This document shows, one piece after another, positions 23,819 through 28,666 of a stretch of DNA of 28,666 bases. Both the position numbers and the translations under genes were made by a program. Where the stretch lies: NCBI GenBank assembly GCA_021199405.1, contig JAJQID010000026.1, forward strand, positions 1-28,666, read 5' to 3'. Position 1 is the first letter of the stretch; each line of letters begins with the position of its first letter. The DNA comes from Lachnospiraceae bacterium (GTDB taxonomy: Bacteria > Bacillota > Clostridia > Lachnospirales > Lachnospiraceae). Below the pieces are notes generated by a model. That model did no database searches. It was not told the DNA's origin and was given only the letters and a program-made list of their open reading frames with translations.

Positions 23819-24733
23819 ATGCGACATCTGATGAAACCTCTGGACTTTTCCGTTGAGGAGCTGGAACAGCTCTTCGACCTGGCGGATGACATTCAGAAAA
23901 ACCGGGCCAAATATGCTCACGCCTGCGACGGCAAAATTCTGGCCACCTGCTTTTATGAGCCTTCCACCCGGACACGCCTGAGCTTTGAATCCGCCATGCT
24001 TTCCCTGGGCGGCCAGGTGCTGGGCTTTGCCTCCGCTGACTCCTCCTCCGCCGCCAAGGGCGAGAGCGTGGCGGACACCATCCGCACTGTCTCCTGCTTC
24101 GCGGACATCTGCGCCATGCGCCACCCCAAGGAGGGCGCGCCCATGGTGGCGGCCTCCAAATCCAGAATTCCGGTAATCAACGCCGGCGACGGCGGCCATG
24201 AGCACCCCACGCAGACACTGACCGACCTGCTGACCATCCGCACTCTGAAGGGCCGGTTAAATAATTTCACCATCGGCTTTTGCGGTGATCTCAAGTTTGG
24301 CCGCACTGTTCACTCTCTGGTACATGCCCTGATGCGCTATGACAATATTCGCTTTGTGTTTATTTCCCCGGAGGAGCTGCGCATTCCCAGCTACGTGCGG
24401 GAGGAGCTGAAGGATCAGAATATTCCCTTTGAGGAAGTGATTGACCTGGAAGCCGCCATCGGTGATCTGGACCTTCTGTATATGACCCGCGTACAGAGGG
24501 AGCGTTTCTTCAATGAAGAGGATTACGTGCGCCTGAAGGATTTCTATATTTTAACTAAGGCAAAAATGAAAAAAGCCCGCCCGGACATGCTGGTGCTTCA
24601 TCCCCTTCCCCGTGTCAACGAGATTTCCGTGGAGGTGGACGACGATCCAAGGGCGGTGTATTTTGATCAGGTGCAGTATGGGCGATATGTGCGCATGGCA
24701 TTGATCCTGACATTGCTGGAGATTCAGGTTTGA
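23819..24733 (+). CDS. pyrB: Aspartate carbamoyltransferase catalytic subunit
   Basis: PyrB joins carbamoyl phosphate and aspartate in de novo pyrimidine synthesis. The 304-residue protein carries the carbamoyl phosphate loop FYEPSTRTRLSFE, the second-chain lysine region SSSAAKGES, HPTQTLTDLLT and the aspartate site HPLPRVNEIS. The ATG at 23819 is preferred because GGAG is ten bases upstream; for the in-frame ATG at 23810 it would be only one base away. It is followed by pyrI after 67 bases. The DNA here is again GC-richer than in the cassette. Confidence 0.96.
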   Translation: MRHLMKPLDFSVEELEQLFDLADDIQKNRAKYAHACDGKILATCFYEPSTRTRLSFESAMLSLGGQVLGFASADSSSAAKGESVADTIRTVSCFADICAMRHPKEGAPMVAASKSRIPVINAGDGGHEHPTQTLTDLLTIRTLKGRLNNFTIGFCGDLKFGRTVHSLVHALMRYDNIRFVFISPEELRIPSYVREELKDQNIPFEEVIDLEAAIGDLDLLYMTRVQRERFFNEEDYVRLKDFYILTKAKMKKARPDMLVLHPLPRVNEISVEVDDDPRAVYFDQVQYGRYVRMALILTLLEIQV

Positions 24734-24800
24734 ATATAAAGCAGACAGATCTGCCCATCTGATAAATGAAGAACATTTTAAATATAGGAGACTCGTATCA

Positions 24801-25235
24801 ATGTTAAATGTAGGAAAAATTGAGGAAGGCTTTGTGCTGGATCACATTCCCGCCGGCCGGAGCATGGAAATTTACCGCTATCTTCATCTGGACAAGCTGG
24901 ACTGCCAGGTGGCCATCATCAGAAACGCCCGCAGCGGCAAGCTTGGCAAAAAGGATATTCTGAAGGTCGAATGTGATATCGACATACTGAATCTGGACGT
25001 ACTGGCCATTCTGGATGACAAGATCACCGTCAATGTCATCAAAAACGCGGAGATCGTGGAAAAGCGCGAGCTGGTGCTGCCGGAGAAAATCAACGGCGTC
25101 ATCAAATGCAAAAACCCCCGCTGCATTACCTCCATCGAGCAGGGGCTTCCCCATATCTTCAAGCTGACTGACGCCAACAAGCGCATTTACCGCTGTATCT
25201 ACTGCGAAGAAAAATTTAACGGAAGGTTTGAATAA
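24801..25235 (+). CDS. pyrI: Aspartate carbamoyltransferase regulatory subunit
   Basis: PyrI binds CTP/ATP and joins catalytic trimers into the allosteric holoenzyme. The 144-residue protein has the N-terminal nucleotide-binding part (GFVLDHIPAGRS) and a C-terminal zinc site with Cys103, Cys108, Cys132 and Cys135. GGAG lies ten bases before the ATG. Its presence means this enzyme is probably feedback-regulated, unlike the PyrB-only form of bacilli. The gene ends five bases from the end of the convergent gene at 25241. Confidence 0.95.
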   Translation: MLNVGKIEEGFVLDHIPAGRSMEIYRYLHLDKLDCQVAIIRNARSGKLGKKDILKVECDIDILNLDVLAILDDKITVNVIKNAEIVEKRELVLPEKINGVIKCKNPRCITSIEQGLPHIFKLTDANKRIYRCIYCEEKFNGRFE

Positions 25236-25240
25236 AAAGG

Positions 25241-26326
25241 TTATTCATTCCTGTCTTCTTTATTCCGTTTTATTTCTTCCCGAAGTTCCTTTAAGGACTC
25301 GCTGAATCTGCTGGAGGAAAGGGTCGGATTATCCTTCAGCGGATGCAGCGACATACTGCTGATGCGCTCCTTCAGTTCCGCATACTGACTGCGAGTATTC
25401 TCGATCCTTCTGAGAATCTGTTCTACGTCCACTCCCCGTTTCTGTAAAGCTTCCTTAAAGTCCGAACCATCCGGCAGATATTGAGACAGTTTTTCTCTCC
25501 ATTGCTCTGTTTCCATGCCGGACTGAGATGTTTTTTCCTTTCGCTGTACCATTTCCAGACCCGGCTTCGGCAGCTTTTCCTTCCACTGCTCTAAATCCAG
25601 CTCCAGTCTGGGCAGCTTCTCTCTCCACTGTTCCAGATCCAGCTCCGGCTTTGGCAGCTTTTCCTTCCACTGCTCCAGATCCTGCGCATATTTTTCTTTT
25701 CTCTCTACGAGCTGTTCCTGCGCCACGTCCACGGCCTCAGCCAGCTTCTCCTGCCATTGAGCCGCCTCCTGTCTGACCTTTTCCAGTTTGACCAGCACAT
25801 CCCGCAGGGCAAAAGCATCCCTGAAGGACAAAACCAGGTCAATCACGATGTACACCGTCAGTACAAACACCAAAACCATGAGAATTTGCGGCGGAATGGA
25901 CAGCGCCAGACTCTCCACCGGCGTATGTACCACTCTGGTCATCAGTATGGTAAGCAGGCCCCACGTCAGAGTGGAACCCAGACAGATATAGCCCTTCACA
26001 TTAAATTTTTTGTCGGAATAATCCCAGTAACGCACCTTGAACATGGCCTCCATCCAGGCCCCTGTCAGATATTCCAGCACTGTGGCGCCCACGCAGCCCG
26101 CCACATAGGTCAGAATCAGATTGTCCGCAAAGGGCCGACTGACCACCAACATCATAATGGCTCCGGTTCCGTACAACGGAAGGAAGGGTCCATGCATGAA
26201 GCCGCGGTTGACAAAGTGATGACTCTTCAATGAGACATAGGTGGATTCAAAGACCCAGCCAAAGAAGCAGTAAAAATAAAAAAAGAACAGCCACTGTTCC
26301 ACCGTATAATCAAACATTCCATTCAC
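25241..26326 (-). CDS. Putative ABC transporter permease family (CmpB-like) membrane protein with coiled-coil repeat tail
   Basis: Residues 1-170 are a membrane domain with about five hydrophobic segments and the family pattern FFGWVFESTYVSLK, FMHGPFLPLYGTGA and FKVRYWDYSDKKFNVKGYICL. That is the CmpB-like 'ABC transporter type IV' family, whose function is not established. Residues 175-361 are charged and helical and contain five copies of a 14-residue unit (216-285). No ATPase partner lies nearby. The start is GTG at 26326, overlapping the YlmH stop as GTGA; an ATG at 26317 is equally possible. Confidence 0.8.
   Translation of the reverse strand: MNGMFDYTVEQWLFFFYFYCFFGWVFESTYVSLKSHHFVNRGFMHGPFLPLYGTGAIMMLVVSRPFADNLILTYVAGCVGATVLEYLTGAWMEAMFKVRYWDYSDKKFNVKGYICLGSTLTWGLLTILMTRVVHTPVESLALSIPPQILMVLVFVLTVYIVIDLVLSFRDAFALRDVLVKLEKVRQEAAQWQEKLAEAVDVAQEQLVERKEKYAQDLEQWKEKLPKPELDLEQWREKLPRLELDLEQWKEKLPKPGLEMVQRKEKTSQSGMETEQWREKLSQYLPDGSDFKEALQKRGVDVEQILRRIENTRSQYAELKERISSMSLHPLKDNPTLSSSRFSESLKELREEIKRNKEDRNE
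25472..25681 (-). repeat. Five tandem 42-bp repeats (14 residues each)
   Basis: The encoded units are DLEQWKEKLPKPEL, DLEQWREKLPRLEL, DLEQWKEKLPKPGL, EMVQRKEKTSQSGM and ETEQWREKLSQYLP. The first three are nearly identical and the last two diverged. Two heptads per unit fit a coiled coil, with Trp and Leu at regular places and Pro marking unit ends. Confidence 0.85.
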
Positions 26327-27093
26327 CGGCAGACGCGAAGATTCACGCTCTGTTTTCCTTTCTTCGTGGTATGGTCAACGCCGTCATAATAAAATCTGCC
26401 ATAGCCACGCACACTGACCGCTTCCCCCGGTTTGCATTCCCGGCTGTTATTCTCACAGAGCCTGCCGGACACAAATACCTTCTTCTGCCTGAAAAGGTCA
26501 GCACTGTCACTCCTTGATAAATGATACACCTGAGCAATCAGGGCATCCAGGCGGGCACTGGCAACCAGAATATTTTCCGGTGTGGGAGGATTCTCCCGAT
26601 ATTCGGCCAGCGATTCAGCCGGTTCGCAGATCACCGTAGTGTGCTTCACCTGTTTAAGCTCCCTGCACAGAAAATCCACGATGGAGGTCTGACAAAACAG
26701 ATAGCCCTGCCTCTCCCCCACCAGAATATCCCCCAGAAGATCTCTCTCAATCCCCAGATTCATCAGCGCTCCCAGAAAATCTCTGTGAGTAAAATCATCA
26801 GCGAATTTGCTCATCAGCGGGCGGATATGCACCAGACTGATGGGAAAAGGCTCCTCATAGCCCAGCTCTCTTTCATTGCCGAACCGGATCATCACCCGTT
26901 CCGCGTTTTCCCTGCCGCCGTTCACGCTGTAGCCTGCATACCGAAGAGCCGGCTCCGTTTCCCAGAATACAGTCTGCTCCGCCAGATTCAGCATGGGGGT
27001 AAAGGTAAAAATATTCTGCTCATAGGAGCGGCGGGCCAGATCCTGAAATCTTTTTTTCAGCTGAAGCAAATCCTTTTCATCCTGCAACGCCAT
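26323..27093 (-). CDS. YlmH family RNA-binding S4-domain protein
   Basis: This 256-residue protein has the YlmH layout: an N-terminal helical part (QLKKRFQDLARRSYEQNIFTFTPML), a middle domain with HRDFLGALMNLGIERDLLGDI, and a C-terminal S4 RNA-binding domain (KKVFVSGRLCENNSRECKPGEAVSVRGYGRFYYDG). YlmH proteins are known from the division gene cluster of Gram-positives and have been linked to ribosome-associated quality control. Here it is away from sepF and divIVA. The ATG at 27093 has AAAGGA seven bases upstream; a longer frame to 27123 is less likely. It overlaps the next gene by four bases. Confidence 0.88.
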   Translation of the reverse strand: MALQDEKDLLQLKKRFQDLARRSYEQNIFTFTPMLNLAEQTVFWETEPALRYAGYSVNGGRENAERVMIRFGNERELGYEEPFPISLVHIRPLMSKFADDFTHRDFLGALMNLGIERDLLGDILVGERQGYLFCQTSIVDFLCRELKQVKHTTVICEPAESLAEYRENPPTPENILVASARLDALIAQVYHLSRSDSADLFRQKKVFVSGRLCENNSRECKPGEAVSVRGYGRFYYDGVDHTTKKGKQSVNLRVCR

Positions 27094-27159
27094 AAAAGGT
27101 TCCTTTCCATGAAAAGATACCACTTAACAAAACAACCTGATTACCCCATCTTATGCGCA

Positions 27160-28092
27160 TCAGCTGAAGCTGATCACCTTTTCCCTGGGTTCTTTAACCT
27201 TCACAACGGAAACAGCTTTCATTACCGGGCCCTGTCCCTCATAATCCATCCACTCCTCCAGCTCCATTCTGGCGGTGACCTTCACCCATTCCTCCACCTG
27301 CAGGCCTTCAGCTCCCGCATATTCGCAGGCAAAGCCAAAGAAGGAAATATCCTCAGCGCAGCAAGTCATGATCAGCCGTCCCGGCAGGAAATATTCCTTC
27401 GGATAATCATCCGGCCTGCCCACCTGCGCCAGGTAGGAAAAGGTTTTGCCCACGTATCTCTCCACATGATCCATGGTGTCGATAAACCAGATCCCGTAAT
27501 TGGAATCGTCCAGCTCGATGACGTCCGCCTTCAGATCGTAGGGCAGATCCTCCTCAAAGAGGTTGGACATCTCCCCCTCTGCGTTTTCAAAGACCACGTC
27601 CATCTGCTGATTGACCGCCTTTAAATTGCGCTTGAAGGAAGGAAGCTGTTCATCCAGGCCGTCGCAGCGATTCATGATAACCATCTCTGTCTTACTAATC
27701 ATCTCTGCCAGGAGAGACCGCATATTGGTGTAATACAGCTGAAACGTACTGCCGTCGATCATGGTGATCTGCTGCTCCACCTTCCAGTGCCAGGGCAGCT
27801 TCATGTCCTTAAAATTCCACATACCGTTCCATTCGATGATAATCCGGCCCGGGCGATGCTTCTTTTCCAGAGCAATCAGGTTGGCATTATTGAAATCTTT
27901 TTCCTCCTCAATGAGCTCCATGGAGGTCCGGCTTTTCTTTAAAAGTGCGGGGTCATACTCCACCTCTCCCTCCTCGCAGACCAAAAGCAGTGTCTTATCC
28001 TTTGTCTGAAAATAAGGCTGAGAGATGGTGTAATTAATAAACTCAGTTTTGCCGCTGTCCAGAAAGCCGTTGATGATATATACAGGAATCAT
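27160..28092 (-). CDS. COG0523 (CobW-like) GTPase fused to a YcgQ-like C-terminal domain
   Basis: The 310-residue protein starts with a G3E GTPase domain: P-loop GFLDSGKT (9-16), EEGEVEYDPALL, and NRCDGLDEQ (141-149) for base recognition. The usual GCxCC metal motif of COG0523 is absent; only Cys39 is nearby. From about residue 235 the sequence (PGRLIMTCCAEDISFFGFACEY, with Cys244-Cys245 and Cys256, ending VKVKEPREKV) resembles the C-terminal part of the YcgQ/TIGR03943 family rather than a CobW C-terminal domain. COG0523 proteins deliver or insert metals, often zinc. It follows another COG0523 gene. The GTPase call is firm and the tail call moderate. Confidence 0.82.
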   Translation of the reverse strand: MIPVYIINGFLDSGKTEFINYTISQPYFQTKDKTLLLVCEEGEVEYDPALLKKSRTSMELIEEEKDFNNANLIALEKKHRPGRIIIEWNGMWNFKDMKLPWHWKVEQQITMIDGSTFQLYYTNMRSLLAEMISKTEMVIMNRCDGLDEQLPSFKRNLKAVNQQMDVVFENAEGEMSNLFEEDLPYDLKADVIELDDSNYGIWFIDTMDHVERYVGKTFSYLAQVGRPDDYPKEYFLPGRLIMTCCAEDISFFGFACEYAGAEGLQVEEWVKVTARMELEEWMDYEGQGPVMKAVSVVKVKEPREKVISFS

Positions 28093-28123
28093 ATTGTCTC
28101 CTTTTGTCTGATATCAATACACA

Positions 28124-28153
28124 CTGCCCTGAAAAATCATATATTCAGGGCAG
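28124..28153 (-). repeat. 10-bp hairpin between the two COG0523 genes
   Basis: CTGCCCTGAA (28124-28133) and TTCAGGGCAG (28144-28153) pair perfectly around a 10-base loop. On the minus strand it follows the stop of the His-rich gene by about 15 bases and precedes the fused GTPase gene. The downstream sequence TGTGTATTGAT is only mildly T-rich, so it may be a partial terminator or an mRNA-stability element. Confidence 0.55.
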
Positions 28154-28167
28154 CGTTTTCCACTGGT

Positions 28168-28666
28168 CTATTTTGCAAAAAGCGTACTCAGATTTTCTTC
28201 CTTCAGATCGGAGCCGATGACGCAGAATTTACCGGTCACATCCGGCTTCCCCTCTCTGACATTCTCCTCCTCGGGCACATAATCAAAGTACACCCAGGTG
28301 CCGTCCGGGGAAGGAACCATACCCTTGGCGCGCAGAACAAGACCGTAGGCTTCCTGATCATCCAGTGCCACCAAAATTGCCTCGATCTCCGCCTTCGTAT
28401 ATTTAGCAGGCGTCTCCATACCCCAGCTTACAAAAATTTCGTCCGCGTCATGGTCGTCGCAGCATTCTCCGTCGCCGTGGTGGTGATGGTGGTGATGGTG
28501 ATGTCCATGCTCATCCTCATCATGGTGATGTTCGTGTTCCTCCTCTTCATGATCATGATGATGGTGATCGTGATCGTCATCGTCATGGTGATGCTCGCGC
28601 TCATCTTCATCGTCGTCATGATGATGGTGATGCTCGTGCTCATCCTCGTCGTCATGATGATGGTGA
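28168..28666 (-). CDS. COG0523 (CobW-like) GTPase, C-terminal part with long His/Asp/Glu-rich tract (runs off right edge)
   Basis: The frame is open from the right edge to a stop at 28170-28168, about 166 residues. It ends with a CobW C-terminal domain (EIFVSWGMETPAKYTKAEIEAIL ... GKFCVIGSDL, interrupted here). The visible first 75 residues are a metal-binding tract with 34 His, 20 Asp and 14 Glu, an eight-His run, then GDGECCDDHD with a Cys-Cys pair. Such tracts lie between GTPase and C-terminal domains in zinc- and nickel-handling relatives. An ATG at 28419 would make a small protein, but the same frame continues upstream and the CobW homology spans that point, so it is not the start. Confidence 0.88.
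   Translation of the reverse strand, partial: HHHHDDEDEHEHHHHHDDDEDEREHHHDDDDHDHHHHDHEEEEHEHHHDEDEHGHHHHHHHHHGDGECCDDHDADEIFVSWGMETPAKYTKAEIEAILVALDDQEAYGLVLRAKGMVPSPDGTWVYFDYVPEEENVREGKPDVTGKFCVIGSDLKEENLSTLFAK

Noticed and set aside
26521..27624. 367-residue plus-strand open frame
   Set aside because: It lies opposite ylmH and the COG0523 gene, with His- and Gln-rich composition typical of shadow frames.
28168..28419. Stand-alone 83-residue protein starting METPAKYTK
   Set aside because: The same frame stays open upstream to the window edge, and SWGMETP is an internal motif of CobW C-terminal domains.
28428..28655. 75-residue Met/Thr/Ile-rich protein in another frame
   Set aside because: It is an out-of-frame reading of the His/Asp/Glu triplet-like tract and has no ribosome site.

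Overview
The window looks like chromosomal DNA of a Gram-positive anaerobe of the class Clostridia, most likely a Lachnospiraceae member. The grounds are the gene order pyrH-frr-uppS-cdsA-dxr-rseP-ispG-polC, a PolC-type replicase, pyrB plus pyrI as separate subunits, strong AGGAGG ribosome sites, and several TTG starts. I cannot name a species. No tRNA, rRNA, CRISPR array, transposase or integrase was seen.

Region 1 (1-7330, all minus strand) is a conserved housekeeping block. It holds UMP kinase, ribosome recycling factor, undecaprenyl-PP synthase, CDP-DAG synthase, two MEP-pathway enzymes (Dxr, IspG) flanking the site-2 protease RseP, and the N-terminus of PolC, which runs off the left edge. 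A terminator-like hairpin lies between frr and uppS and also settles the uppS start. Region 2 (7474-11585, minus) is a folate operon: folC, folE, an HD-domain phosphohydrolase, folP and a folB-folK fusion. It lies directly upstream of pyrH, where rpsB-tsf would commonly be.

Region 3 (about 11740-23084) is visibly more AT-rich and reads as an accessory cassette between two ordinary promoters. On the minus strand LysR-1 is followed by a lipoprotein solute-binding protein, OppB, OppC, OppD and OppF, and last a cytosolic protein related to neutral/alkaline ceramidases whose metal site looks altered. Upstream are a MATE exporter and a divergent second LysR gene. The likely logic is uptake of a peptide-like or amide-like small molecule, intracellular processing or sensing of it, and export of a related compound. 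The substrate cannot be read from sequence.

Region 4 (23074-25235, plus) has a nitroreductase and aspartate carbamoyltransferase (pyrB, pyrI). Region 5 (25241-28666, minus) has a membrane protein of the CmpB-like family with a five-copy 14-residue coiled-coil repeat, a YlmH-type S4 protein, and two COG0523 GTPase genes. One GTPase is fused to a YcgQ-like tail. The other runs off the right edge and has an extreme His/Asp/Glu tract; together they suggest zinc or other transition-metal handling.
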